Source: Adiantum capillus-veneris (taxonomy: Eukaryota; Streptophyta; Polypodiopsida; Polypodiales; Pteridaceae). Taken from it: 64,000 nucleotides of DNA. Positions 36,301 through 47,170 of this stretch are shown here, in pieces; position 1 is the first letter of the stretch; every line of letters begins with the position of its first letter. Position numbers and translations under genes: made by a program. The notes under the pieces were generated by a model. The model did no database searches, had not been told where the DNA came from, and saw nothing but the letters and a program-made list of their open reading frames with translations. The stretch covers positions 708,358 to 772,357 of the forward strand of contig CM043959.1 in NCBI GenBank assembly GCA_014529385.2. Direction: 5' to 3'.

Positions 36301-36739
36301 AAAGATTGCCCTCAGTGTCAAAAACAACCACCCATTCCTCATGTAACATTGTTTCAAATGTCACATGTTCCTAAGTGGAGTAATTATGTGGTTACTTACT
36401 TATCGAGCCGAACATTTTGTGAGGATATGAGTAAACGCCATCAAAGAGCAATTGAAACTGAAGCAAGAGACTATGCTCTTATTGGGAACCAATTGTATCA
36501 GAGAGGTAAAGATCAACATTTGCATCTTTGTGCAAATGAAAATGAGTATATTCCGATTATAGAACATGCACACGCGGGATTAGCTGGAGGTCACTTTTCT
36601 AGTGAGACCACCACAAAAGCAATCTTTATGGCAGGCATATGGTGGCCAACACTTTCTGCAGATGCCAAAGAATATATTCGAAGGTGTGATGCTTGTTAAC
36701 AAGCAAAAATGCCAACACGAGTAGACAACATGCCCTTAA
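33388..36739 (+). pseudogene. Older Tat-like gypsy: protease end, RT, RNase H, integrase zinc region
   Basis: The start of the element is missing. 33400-34080 holds the second half of an aspartic protease (YEIILGRPFMRQ) and an acidic linker. 34262-35365 holds RT (VSPIVVVPKKNGKLRVCVNP, FLDGFSGYNQLLVD, LMPFGLTNAPTTFQRL, active site VYMDDLCVHS intact), with a frameshift near 35340. 35386-35950 holds RNase H (IFHVHVDVSNFSIGCVLAQP, stop at 35704-35706, AEKNYTTTEREGLGMIYANK, VFFVDHQALLYLVNK). Two integrase zinc-type regions follow, ending CPQCQK (about 36320) and CDACxQAK (about 36695). The frame is cut at 36739 by copy 2 and continues at 45218. Confidence 0.85.
36735..36739. repeat. Left target-site duplication CTTAA of gypsy copy 2
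   Basis: The bases CTTAA precede the LTR start TGTCATAATA and recur immediately after the LTR end at 45213-45217. Confidence 0.93.
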
Positions 36740-37116
36740 TGTCATAATAATCAATATCTAATTCTCCTAAATGATTTTCTTATATTAAACTGATCATTTA
36801 ATGTGGGGACGGCCAAGAGGGAAAAAGCTAGAATATTGGTTGAGCTAGCAGACCGGCCACAGTAGGGATCCAAAGGAGGGAAAATAGGGATCCAAAGGGG
36901 GGGCCATCTGCAAAAGATCCATGTGCAACAATGGGCTAAAAAGACCCTAAGGTTCAGCCCATTAAGACTTCCAAAATGTTAAGGTTCCAAAATTCAAAGG
37001 TTGTGTCCAAAGGTCAACCCTAGGGAAAATTGGATGCTTTGTGTGTGCCCTAAAAGTCTTTGCACATCCCTGCATGGGAGGGGGCGAGACCTAAAGGAAG
37101 GGGATGAGAGAGAAAG

Positions 37117-37155
<39 letters not shown>

Positions 37156-38345
37156 CTCCCTTTACACAAAGGGAATTAGGGACACATGTCATCTCCCTAG
37201 GCCAGATGCCCACAAGGGGTGCCCAATTCCTATTGGAAGACCCTTGAAGTGGACCAATGAAAATTAAGCTAGAGTAAATCTAGTTTAATTAATTTAAAAA
37301 CATTTAATAAAAGAAACCAATGAGAACTAAGTCTCCTAGAAGACTATTGGACAGTCTCCCAAGGGGTCTAATGAGCATTCAGGAGCCCCATGGCTTGCCT
37401 GATTCCTATTGGCCAGGAGGCAAAGGGGTCCAATGAGAGTTTAGTTTAATTATTTAATTACCTAAAGCTCTCACATAAGGGGAAAGGGGGACACATGTCA
37501 GAAGGCTATCACTTATGCTCCTTAATTGTAATTGGCTTGACTTGGGGAGGGCCAATGAGGCTACAGCAAGAGCAATTAGCAAGAGGGCTCGCCCAAGAGA
37601 GAGAGGGGGCTGATTTTTGCAAAGCATTATCACACACACACTCACACTTGACCATGTGTGAAGAAAGAATACACTATCTCTTCCCAAGATTTAATGGAGA
37701 ACTCATCACCTACTCCAAGCTTGTGAGATAGAAGCCTACATCAACACTCTCTTGGCATGTGGATGCAAATCCAACCAAGAGCCAAGCTTCAATGCATGCT
37801 CATCTCCTCTACCAAGCTCATTACTAAGCTAAGCTATGCTACATATGAGTGATTATGTGAGGAGATGTACATCTTTCTCATAAGATACTCCTTCTTCATC
37901 TCAATCTACTCTCATACCCTGCTAGCTCTCACCATCTTCGAAGGTGTGTGAGGTCTTGGGTCTGAGAACGGGGATAATTCAAGTTGTGTTTGATTAAGTC
38001 TTTTGCTTAGTGCATGAAGCTTCCATCTTCATTGCACTAGCTAGTCTTGAAGGCACAAAAAATTGTATTGTACAATGTCTCTCTTGATGGGAGAAACCAT
38101 AATACAAAGCCTTTTGGAGGGGGGACCGTCTCCATGCAAATCCGGTCCTCAACTGTTGTCAATAGCTTAATTTCTCTCTCTTTTGAAATTATTGTTGATG
38201 CTATCTAACTAGGTGTTATGCTTTTTGTTGCTCTCTCCACCCAAGCACTCTTGTAATTCTCATTAGGAATCTATTCTAATGAAATGCCCACTATGTTCAT
38301 GCTAATTTCCGATACACATAAGTTATTAGGCCATTAAATGTTACA
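36740..38345 (+). repeat. 5' LTR of gypsy copy 2
   Basis: It is 1606 bp, TGTCATAATAATC to AAATGTTACA. It is longer than the 3' LTR mostly because of an expanded (CA)n tract at 37118-37153. Confidence 0.94.
37118..37153. repeat. (CA)18 microsatellite in LTR
   Basis: The same position holds about six to eight CA units in the other LTRs (32131-32147, 44000-44011), so it expanded after insertion. Confidence 0.95.
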
Positions 38346-38346
38346 T

Positions 38347-38358
38347 TGGTATCAGAGC
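38347..38358 (+). promoter_or_regulatory. Primer-binding site, initiator tRNA-Met type
   Basis: TGGTATCAGAGC lies one base after the LTR end. It matches the standard plant retrotransposon primer site complementary to the 3' end of initiator tRNA-Met. Confidence 0.92.
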
Positions 38359-38761
38359 GCAAGGTTTCTCTTTTCTTGCTCAAGAAGGGAGGTCCTCAAG
38401 CTATCTACAAATGGTTGGTATTATTAGTTGCCTGTGAGTAAGTAGAATAGGGATTGTTCAGCCTTGCAATGCTCCTGCCTTCGTGTAGTTAACGGGGCAT
38501 CACCGTCGAGAGCTATGGTCTTAAAAGTGGAGTCCTACGGGGCTTGCCTACGGCTTAACCACTATTGAGCTATTAGAATCTTGACAGGAGCCGGTGCTGT
38601 TTTGGTGTCGAAAGACCCTCTCTTCTATTCCTTGCAATTAATGGTATTCGAGCGCGGGTACAGTAGCTTGAGTGCTTTTTCTAAAGGGGTGAGGAGGAGT
38701 AGCAACTAGGGCTTGCAGTGCCAAAGTACACCTAAAAAGTTTACACCTAAAAGTTATTAGA
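38359..38761 (+). other. Leader of gypsy copy 2
   Basis: A non-coding leader of about 400 bp between the primer site and the gag ATG at 38762. No structure is claimed. Confidence 0.7.
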
Positions 38762-41572
38762 ATGGGTGACAATAGTAAAGAGAGTGAAATTAATGTTGAT
38801 AACTTTGATTTTGCTCATGAGCAAGCTACTAATGATGCTTCAATGCTTGTTAAATATCTTGTTTCTAGGCTTCAACAAGCCATGGGCAATCCATCTCTCC
38901 AAAGTGAAGTGCAACGACAGCTCCGTGCTCACGGGATTCTCCAAGCTAATCACCATGACGAGAGAACACCTAGGAAGCCTCCTTGTGAGACTACCAAAAG
39001 AGGTCTCTCTCCGATTCATGAAGAAGAAGAGAATCCTTATGAAGGGCTCAAGAATTTACTTCTTGATGATGTATCTCCTTCTCAAAGGAGAACTCAAGAG
39101 TCTCCACTGAAGGAACGAAAAAGAAGCGAGTCTCCCACCACCTCGGCGGAGATGTCTCCACGAAGACGGCGGGCTAAACGCTCTCCATCACCACCAAAGC
39201 GGAGAAGACCATCATATTCTTCTCCCCACCACAATTCAAAGAGAGATGATAAACAACAAGAGAAGAAAAAGGCGAGAAAGAGGACACCCTCTTCTCCATC
39301 TTCTTCATCCTCTTCCTCTTATGAAAACTATGGTGAAGATGACAAAGATCAAGACCAGGAAAAGGCGAGAAAGAGGTCACCCTCTTCTCCACCTTCTTCA
39401 AATTCTTCACCCTCTGAAGAAAGTGATGGTGCAACCTTTGAACCATCAAAAAGAAGAGGCCATAGGAAATCCTATGCCGCATGGAAGAGGTCGTCCAAGT
39501 TGAAGAAATTCAAAGAGGGAGGGAAGAGCATCTCTTTCCTTACCTATGATGGTACCTTTGGTGCTACGGACAAAGTCTTGGCCTTTATCCAGCAATTCGA
39601 TGCGGCGTTTGGAGATGAGGGCTTCACGGAGTCCTCTAAGCTACGCCATGTAGCTATGCACTTTCAAAAGCGCGCCAGACAATGGTGGTCTAGCCTACGA
39701 GCCAATGGTGAAGCTCCACGAACATGGAAGGCTTTAAGAGCTTCCATTATGAAGAAATTTTTGGCCACCGATGCCAAAGATAAAGTACTCACCGAATGGC
39801 GAAGCTTAAAGATCTCTCCCAATAAATCCATCCACAAATATGTAGACAAGTTTTTGGACCTACAACTCAAAGCCACTGTCTTCAAAAGGTTGGATTTTGG
39901 AGAGCAAAAGCAACAATTTTGTGCGGGCTTAACTGAAGAAATGGCGGAGTATGTCAACTCCCAAAGACCACGTACCATATCGGAGGTAATACACCACACT
40001 ATGGTGGCCTCTCGAATCAATTTCCAAACGGGGGCAAAAAGAAATAATAATCCCCCGGAAAACAAGGGTTCCAATGAGCCTAAGGGGAAGGAAAAGGTCC
40101 AAAAGTCTCCTAAGGGCAACTCCAACAAAGCTAAAGAGAAGGGAGTTTACAAAGGTAAGAATAAACTCTCTCCTGAACAGCTTGAGCGTTATCGTAAGGA
40201 TAACCGGTGTTTCAAGTGCGGCGAACAAGGGCATGCGTACCACGCTTGTCCCCAAAAGAACAACCGCCAAGATCCTCCTAGAGCTTCCTTGGTTGAAATC
40301 CAAGAGGAGGAGACTCACCAAACTCACCACAAAGGATCTCCTCTATGCCATGCTTGGGGAAAGGTAAGAGAACATGATGCTTTTATTCTCTTTGACCCTG
40401 GTTCTACTCACAATTTTATATCTATAAAGTTGGCCACCAAGCTAGGAATACAATCCTACGAGATGGGAGATGTCCTACCCGCAGACAGTGCCTTCAAGGG
40501 GCAAGAAGCTTCAGTCACTCCCTTAATCGGGAAATTGAGGCTTCATGTCCAAGGCTATGTGGACAAAGAGGACTTCTTTATCTCTCCTCTCAAGCATGAG
40601 GATGTAATCCTAGGGGCACCATGGTTTGACCGCCTGGCTGCCGATGTTAAATTTCCTAAAAGGAGAATCTCCTTTAAGTTCAGGGAAAAAGACATGTATA
40701 TAGATGCTAAGGAAATGGGTAACACCATCCCCATTGTACATACACCAGCTTTCAACAAGTCAATAAAGAGCTCTATTTCCGTGTACATGATTTTTGTTAA
40801 AGATTCTCAAAATGAACCTAATGCTTTAACAAACGAAAATAAAAGCAACCAAAAGGAATTAGAGTTATCCAATTTTCTCAAGGGGTTTCAAGATGTTTTT
40901 ATTGACGACATCCCTTGTGAGCTACCTCCTAAACGAGGTAATGATGACCATGCAATTGAACTTCTTCCAGGAAGTTCACCGCCTAATAAACCTCCCTATA
41001 GAGTTTCTCAAGCTCAACAAGAGGAGATTATGCGGCAAGTGCATGAGGTAGTTGAGAAGGGCATGGTTAGGCCTAGCTCATCCTTATTTTGCTCACCTGT
41101 GCTATTACTGCAAAAGAAAGACGCCACATATGGTATGTGTGTCGACTATAGAGCACTAAATAGGATCACTATCAAGAATAGGTTTCCCGTTCCACGGGTA
41201 GAAGACCTATTTGATAAGCTACAAGGATTGACCTACTTCAGTAGGGTTGACCTAAAGAGTGGCTATCATCAAATAAGGATAGTTGATCAAGACATTGTAA
41301 AGACCGCGTTTCGCACTACATTTGGTCTTTACGAATACATTGTCATGCCTTTTGGCTTGACCAATGCACCAGCCACATTCAACCGCTTGATGGAGAAGCT
41401 GTTCAGGCCTCATCGAACCTTCACTGGAGTGTTCTTTGATGATATTATCATCTACTCTAATTCATTGGAGGAACACAAGCAACACCTCCACGTAATATTT
41501 CAAGTTTTAAGAGAGAATAAACTTTATGTTAATCGAAAGAAAAGGAACTCCTTGCAGTTCTACATGCCTTAG
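38762..41572 (+). pseudogene. Gag-protease-RT of gypsy copy 2
   Basis: It has 936 codons from ATG 38762. Residues 1-70 are of unknown fold; 80-235 are rich in Arg, Lys, Ser and Pro (repeated ERGH/KKARKRTPSSPSS-type stretches). The gag core lies at about 250-430 (ARQWWSSLRANGEAPRTWKA), CCHC knuckle at 483-496, protease box at D545 (FDPGSTHNF) and ILGAPWFDRL. RT follows with PVLLLQKKDATYGMCVDYRA, VMPFGLTNAPATFNRL and FFDDIIIYSNS (D893, D894). It ends prematurely where a deletion fuses the RT connection to the late RNase H region out of frame. Confidence 0.92.
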
Positions 41573-42546
41573 ACTCATGGAAGCACTATTTATTGGGGAC
41601 TCCTTTCATTCTGCGAACGGATCACCAAAGTCTTAAGTACTTCATGACGCAGACCAAGCCCTCCGAAAAACAAATGAGGTGGGCAAATTTCCTTTTGCAA
41701 TTTCATTTTCATATTGCTCACATTGCTGGAAAGCATAATCAAGTAGCCAATGCACTCTCAAGACGGCCGAGACTGAATGCAGTTTCCATAGCAACTCACA
41801 ATGATCTATCTTCAATGATAGATGAGTATGCTATTGATCCCGATTTTAGAGATGTGATTTCAGCCATTACATTAGGGACGAAAGAAGAACCATTTACTTT
41901 ACAAGATGGTTATCTTCTCTATGGCAATAGACTATGCGTTACTAACTCCCTGCGTGAGAAAGTAATGTATGAATCTCATGCTCCCCCGTATGCGGGGCAT
42001 AGAGGGATTAAGTCTACCTTAAAGGGAATTGAAACATATTTCTATTGGCCTACCATGAAAGTGAACATACAAGAGTATGTTTCCAAATGTGTGGTATGTC
42101 AAAAGACAAAATTTGATAGAGGGAAGCAACCTGGATTGCGTCAACCCTTGCCAATCCCTAATTCACCATGGGAGAGCATATCCATGGATTTTATCTTTGG
42201 ATTGCCTAAGTCTATCCATGGGAATACGAGAATATGGACGATAGTAGACAGGTTCAGTAAACAAGCTCATTTTATACCTGTCAAAAAGACTATCAAAGCC
42301 CATCAAATGGCAACGCTCTTCATTTCACAAATTTTCAAATACCATGGCTTGCCAATGTCCACAGTGTTGGATAGAGATCCTAGAATGACCAGTAATTTTT
42401 GGAATGGTCTCTTTGAGAATTTAGGGACAAGGCTAAATTTCTCTTCGGCCTATCATCCACAAACGGATGGCCAAAGTGAAATAGCTAACCTAACAATTCT
42501 CGATCTACTAAAAGCCTATGTAACGGAAGTAGATCAAAGATCCTAA
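41573..42546 (+). pseudogene. RNase H remnant and integrase of gypsy copy 2
   Basis: It begins within RNase H (GTPFILRTDHQSLKYFMTQ, AGKHNQVANALSRR, where the last catalytic-region Asp has become Asn). The integrase zinc domain (ESHAPPYAGHRGIKSTLKGI, CVVCQKTK) and core (SMDFIFGLPKSIHGNTRIW, LDRDPRMTSNFW, YHPQTDGQSEIANL) follow. A TAA at 42544-42546 ends the frame. Confidence 0.88.
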
Positions 42547-43265
42547 TGGGAGAAGTACTTACCCTTAGTGGAGTATGCTTACAATAACACTGTACATACT
42601 TCCACGGGAAAAGCACCTTTCGAGGTAATTGAGGGAAGATCAAAAAGTCCCTTGCTACTTAAGGTACATGGGAAGATCTTCGCTGCAGATGAGTATAGCC
42701 GAGACCTACAAGAATCTTTTCAAAGATTAAAGATGCTATCTCTATCTCACAGCAAAGGCAAAAGGCTGCTGCTGACAAGCACAAAAGAGCCCAAGCCTTT
42801 AAAGAAAACGATTGGGTCTTGTTAAAGTTTCCCAAGGCTCGATTAAGGCACACGACGGGAATGAATCCTACGGGTCACCAAAAGTACTATGCTAAACTAG
42901 CAAAAAGGTACTATGGTCCCTTCCAGATTCTTAGGCCAATCAATGACATGGCCTATCAACTTAAGTTTCCCAATCATTGGCTCATACACAATGCTTTTCA
43001 TGTGAGCCTATTAAAGCATTACAAAGGAGAGCCACCTCAAGAACCAACTATTGCAGACCCACCGGAGATCGAGGACCAAGAGGAGGTGCTGCAGCCTGAG
43101 TCCATTCTCCGACATGAAGACAAGGTATTAAGAGGCGGTAAGACTATCCGACAATATCTTATTAAATTTAAGAATTATCCTTTTGAAGATGCTAGATGGA
43201 TGCAAGGCATACAATTAAAGGATAACCTAAACCTTGTCAATGCTTACAATGCTTCCCAAGAGTAA
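42547..43265 (+). pseudogene. Integrase end and chromodomain of gypsy copy 2
   Basis: EYAYNNTVHTSTGKAPFEVI continues the core. A 1-bp loss near 42722 shifts the frame. From 42819 the GPY/F-type region (RYYGPFQILRPIND) and the chromodomain (RHEDKVLRGGKTIRQYLI, KFKNYPFEDARWM) follow, to TAA at 43265. It matches 30974-31396. Confidence 0.85.
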
Positions 43266-43621
43266 GAAAATGTACAAAATGTTAAAAATGAACAAAATTT
43301 TTGTCTTATAAGACTCTCTTTTTCTTTATTTGTGCACAAAAATGAAGTAGTATGCATGCTTAGATCAAGTTTGTGGAGACGACGTCTCCCAAACACCAAG
43401 TAGAGCTTGTCACTCTACTATGGAAGACTGATAGGACTGATGTGCAGACATGCTTGCGGCAGCCTCAGGCTCTCAAGCGCCAAATGGACTAGTCATCCAT
43501 TATGGAATGATGTCGTAGGGTAACATAGGGATCCTCTACCTGCTAAGAAAAGGACTCATCAACATGATTTATCTTCTCTACACCATAGTCGAGGACGACT
43601 ATGATTTCAAGAGAGAGGTAA
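43266..43621 (+). other. 3' untranslated region and polypurine tract of copy 2
   Basis: Non-coding, ending TTTCAAGAGAGAGGTAA at the LTR boundary. The final purine-rich run is the likely polypurine tract. Confidence 0.75.
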
Positions 43622-45212
43622 TGTCATAATAATCAATATCTAATTCTCCTAAATGATTTTCTCATATTAAACTAATCATTTAATGTAGGGAAGTCCAGGG
43701 GAGAAAAAGCTAGAATATTGGTTAAGCTAGCAGACCGGCCACAGTAGGGATCCAAAGGAGGGAAAATAGGGATCCAAAGGGGGGGCCATCTGCAAAAGAG
43801 CCATGTGCAACAATGGGCTAAAAAGACCCTAAGGTTCAGCCCATTAAGACTTCCAAAATGCTAAGGTTCCAAAATTCAAAGGTTGTGTCCAAAGGTCAAC
43901 CCTAGGGAAAATTGGATGCTTTGTGTGTGCCCTAAAAGTCTTTGCACATCCCTACATGGGAGGGGGCGAACCCTAAAGGTAGGGGATGAGAGAGAAAGCC
44001 ACACACACACAAACAAGCTCCCTTTACACAAAGGGAATTAGGGACACATGTCAGCTCCCTAGGCCAGATGCCCACAAGGGGTGCCCAATTCCTATTGGAA
44101 GATCCTTGAAGTGGACCAATGAAAATTAAGCTAGAGTAAATCTAGTTTAATTAATTTAAAAACATTTAATAAAAGAAACCAATGAGAATTAAGTCTCCTA
44201 GAAGGCTATTGGGCAGTCTCCCAAGGGGTCCAATGAGCATTCAGGAGCCCCATGGCTTGCCTGATTCCTATTGGCCAGGAGGGAAAGGGGTCCAATGAGA
44301 GTTTAGTTTAATTATTTAATTACCTAAATCTCTCACAAAAGGGGAAAGGGGGACACATGTCAGAAGGCTGTCACTTATGCTGCTTAATTGTAATTGGCTT
44401 GTTGACTTGGGGAGGGCCAATGAGGCTACAGCAAGAGCAATTAGCAAGAGGGCTCGCCCAAGAGAGAGAGGGGGCTTATTTTTGCAAAGCATTCTCACAC
44501 ACACACTCACACTTGACCATGTGTGAAGAAAGAGTACACTATCTCTTCCCAAGCTTTAATGGAGAACTCATCACCTACTCCAAGCTTGTGAGATAGAAGC
44601 CTACATCAACACTCTCTTGGCATGTGGATGCAAATCCAACCAAGAGCCAAGATTCAATGCATGCTCATCTCCTCTACCAAGCTAATTATTAAGCTAAGCT
44701 ATGCTACATATGAGTGATTATGTGAGGAGATGTACATCTTTCTCATAAGATACTCCTTCTTCCTCTCAATCTACTCTCATACCCTTCTAGCTCTCACCAT
44801 CTTCGAAGGTGTGTGAGGTCTTGGGTCCGAGAACGGGGATAATTCAAGTTGTGTTTGATTAAGTGTTTTGCTTAGTGCATGAAGCTTCCATCTTCATTGC
44901 ACTAGCTAGTCTTGAAGGAACACAAAGAATTGTATTGTACAATGTCTCTCTTGATGGGAGAAACCATAATACAAAGCCTTTTGGAGGGGGGACCGGCTCC
45001 ATGCAAATCTGGTCCTCAACTGTTGTCAATAGCTTAATTTCTCTCTCTTTTGAAAGTATTGTTGATGCTATCTAACTAGGTGTTATCCTTTTTGTTGCTC
45101 TCTCCACCCAAGCACTCTTGTAATTCTCATTAGGAATCTATTCTAATGAAATGCCCACTATGTTCATGCTAATTTTTGCTATACATAAGTTATTAGGCCA
45201 TTAAATGTTACA
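43622..45212 (+). repeat. 3' LTR of gypsy copy 2
   Basis: It is 1591 bp with the same terminal bases as the 5' LTR. It is followed directly by the CTTAA target duplication at 45213-45217. Confidence 0.94.
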
Positions 45213-46136
45213 CTTAAGACCAATGATGGGGGCTCGAGCCTTCGCAAAATGGGGAATAGATTTTGTTGGACCGATACAACCACTTGCTTATAGAGCCTAA
45301 GCTCAATATATCATTGTAGCTAGGGACTATTTGACCAAGTGGGCCGAGGCTAAAGCGACCCAAAAGAATGATGCCAGAACCACTGCTGCATTCTTATATG
45401 AGGATGTGTTCACAAGGTATGGACTGCCAATAGAGATTGACAGTGATCGGGGAACTCATTTCCTCAACGAGATAATAGAGTATTTGCTTAATGAGTTTAT
45501 GGTTATCCATAACAAATAAGCTCTCTATCACCCAGCTACACCCTTTAACCTTGTTTATGGTCTTGATGCCATACTCCCAATAGAATATCTATTGCCGACA
45601 TTAAGGGTAGCAGAGACTCTTGGTGGACTGGACATGAATTTTCAGAAAGACTTGAAGATTTGGAAAAGCTAGACGAGCAAAGGCTAACTGCTATAGCTCA
45701 TATCTATGCACAAAAGCGGAAACAAAATTAGTTTTTTGATTCCCACTTAATCACAAAGAATTTCAGGAAAGGGGACTTAGTTCTAGTCTATTCCCTTAAG
45801 CAACACATTCCCAAGTTTAAGAAAAAGGGAAACGGACCATTTATCGTTGAAGATGTATCTCCAAGTGGAGCAGTAAAATTGTCCACCCTCGATGGTGAAC
45901 CAATGGCTAATTGGATTAGTGGATGTCGTTTAAAGAAATATAATTTACCACTAACAAATGAATTGCTAGAGAGAATGCATGCAGCCAAACAAAGGAAGAT
46001 CAAGCCCATGAGGAAGCTAGACTTTGGGTACTCAAGCGTAAAGCTGCTCTCAAGAATCAACAGATACCGATTCCCATCAACACGTTGGAACTATATGATC
46101 GACAATGGGAATTACCTAAAGACGCAGTTTCAATAG
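45213..46136 (+). pseudogene. Integrase core and C-terminus of the older Tat-like element
   Basis: The frame from 36739 continues: ARAFAKWGIDFVGPIQPLAY, stop at about 45298, AQYIIVARDYLTKWAEAKAT, YGLPIEIDSDRGTHFLN. Near 45530 the sequence jumps from YHPA to TPFNLVYGLDAILPIEYLLP, so about 60-70 residues carrying the catalytic Glu are deleted. The C-terminal region (FRKGDLVLVYSLKQHIPKFK, GPFIVEDVSPSGAVKL, ISGCRLKKYN) ends in a Lys/Arg-rich tail. Confidence 0.85.
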
Positions 46137-46633
46137 ATGACGACTGGTTAGATGGAATGGATCTGCGCATTAAAGTACAACTCAACAATCATAGCACCAA
46201 TGCTTTGGTAGACACAGGAGCTAGAGTGAATGCAGTAAGTTATTCCACATATAGGAAGTCAACAAGTCAAGCATTGACCGTAGGAGTAACAACAATCAAA
46301 GGATGCAACAAGAATCCAACTCCAACATTGGGAGTAGTCAACTTGAACGTGGTAGTACATGGATGTTCATGTCCACATCAATTTGTATGCTTGCTGGATG
46401 AACACATGAATGAGACGATGATTCTTGGCATTCCTTGGATGCATACATACAAAGCAGTACCAGATTGGGATACGAATCAGCTAAAGCTATCACCTAAAGG
46501 AGGGCAACTCATTGTTCCAATTTCACCAAGCAAGGAGGAATGGAAAAGATGCAATCAGAAGACCAATCCACGAAGAGTTAGGAAAATTTGGGTACCAAAA
46601 GCACAACTTAAGGATAAACCAAATCAGATCTAG
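46085..46633 (+). pseudogene. Aspartic-protease-like domain downstream of integrase
   Basis: A 182-residue ORF contains a retropepsin box (ALVDTGARVNAVSYSTYR) and the matching late motif (MILGIPWMHTYKAVPDWD), the two landmarks of a gypsy protease. It is read just after the integrase tail, one frame over, so it was probably once fused to it. The normal protease of this element lies before RT (33.4 kb), making this a second one. It has no frame break inside the domain. Confidence 0.7.
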
Positions 46634-46699
46634 GTGCCTAAAAATTGACCAAAGAGACATGAGACGTTTCCAAGGATTCAAGCATAGAATCGAGAATCT

Positions 46700-47170
46700 A
46701 TGAACAAGGAACATAACATGAAAAGGGCTTGGAAGAAAAAGGAGCACTTATCTTCTCCACACACCGCGAAACCAATCAAAAAGTGGCAAATTAAGTCTCA
46801 ACAGACTCTAACACACCATGCAGCACCAAGCCGATCGAGCTACCAATGGCGAGAAAAAGCTCGACAACCGTCTAACGTACTACCAACAGCTCAAGCAATC
46901 AACATGCTAAAACACCCTGATGGTACTATCCAACATAGAGCACAAAGGCTACAAGATTTTCTCTTTGGAAGACATCAGCAGCAAACCTCGACATCGGAAA
47001 TCCTTGAGTTATTTACTCAAGAACCAACTCTTGCACACCATATTGAGTTGAATTGCATTGATCTTCATATCATGGTAGAGCCAATCACGACTATGCATAG
47101 ACACAATTGTTCAACCCATGCACGCAGTCGTCCCAGAGAACGCCATCTAGGAGGGATGGAAGGGCACTAA
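46700..47170 (+). CDS. Unidentified basic ORF at the 3' end of the older Tat-like element
   Basis: It has 156 codons in the same frame as the protease-like ORF, separated by stops at 46631 and 46643. It is rich in Lys, Arg, His and Gln (NMKRAWKKKEHLSS; AQRLQDFLFGRHQQQ). I recognise no family. It may be the tail of one long 3' reading frame. Confidence 0.4.
   Translation: MNKEHNMKRAWKKKEHLSSPHTAKPIKKWQIKSQQTLTHHAAPSRSSYQWREKARQPSNVLPTAQAINMLKHPDGTIQHRAQRLQDFLFGRHQQQTSTSEILELFTQEPTLAHHIELNCIDLHIMVEPITTMHRHNCSTHARSRPRERHLGGMEGH

Larger units (their letters stand above)
36740..45212 (+). mobile_element. Chromodomain Ty3/gypsy copy 2, full length, nested in the older Tat-like element
   Basis: An 8473-bp element with both LTRs, a primer site, polypurine tract and a perfect 5-bp target duplication. 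It is inserted within the integrase of the older element, whose frame resumes in phase after one copy of the duplication is discounted. Gag-pol has an internal deletion near 41545, a stop at 42544 and a frameshift near 42722, so it is not autonomous. The two LTRs differ at more than ten positions in the first ~470 bp, so the insertion is not recent. Confidence 0.95.
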
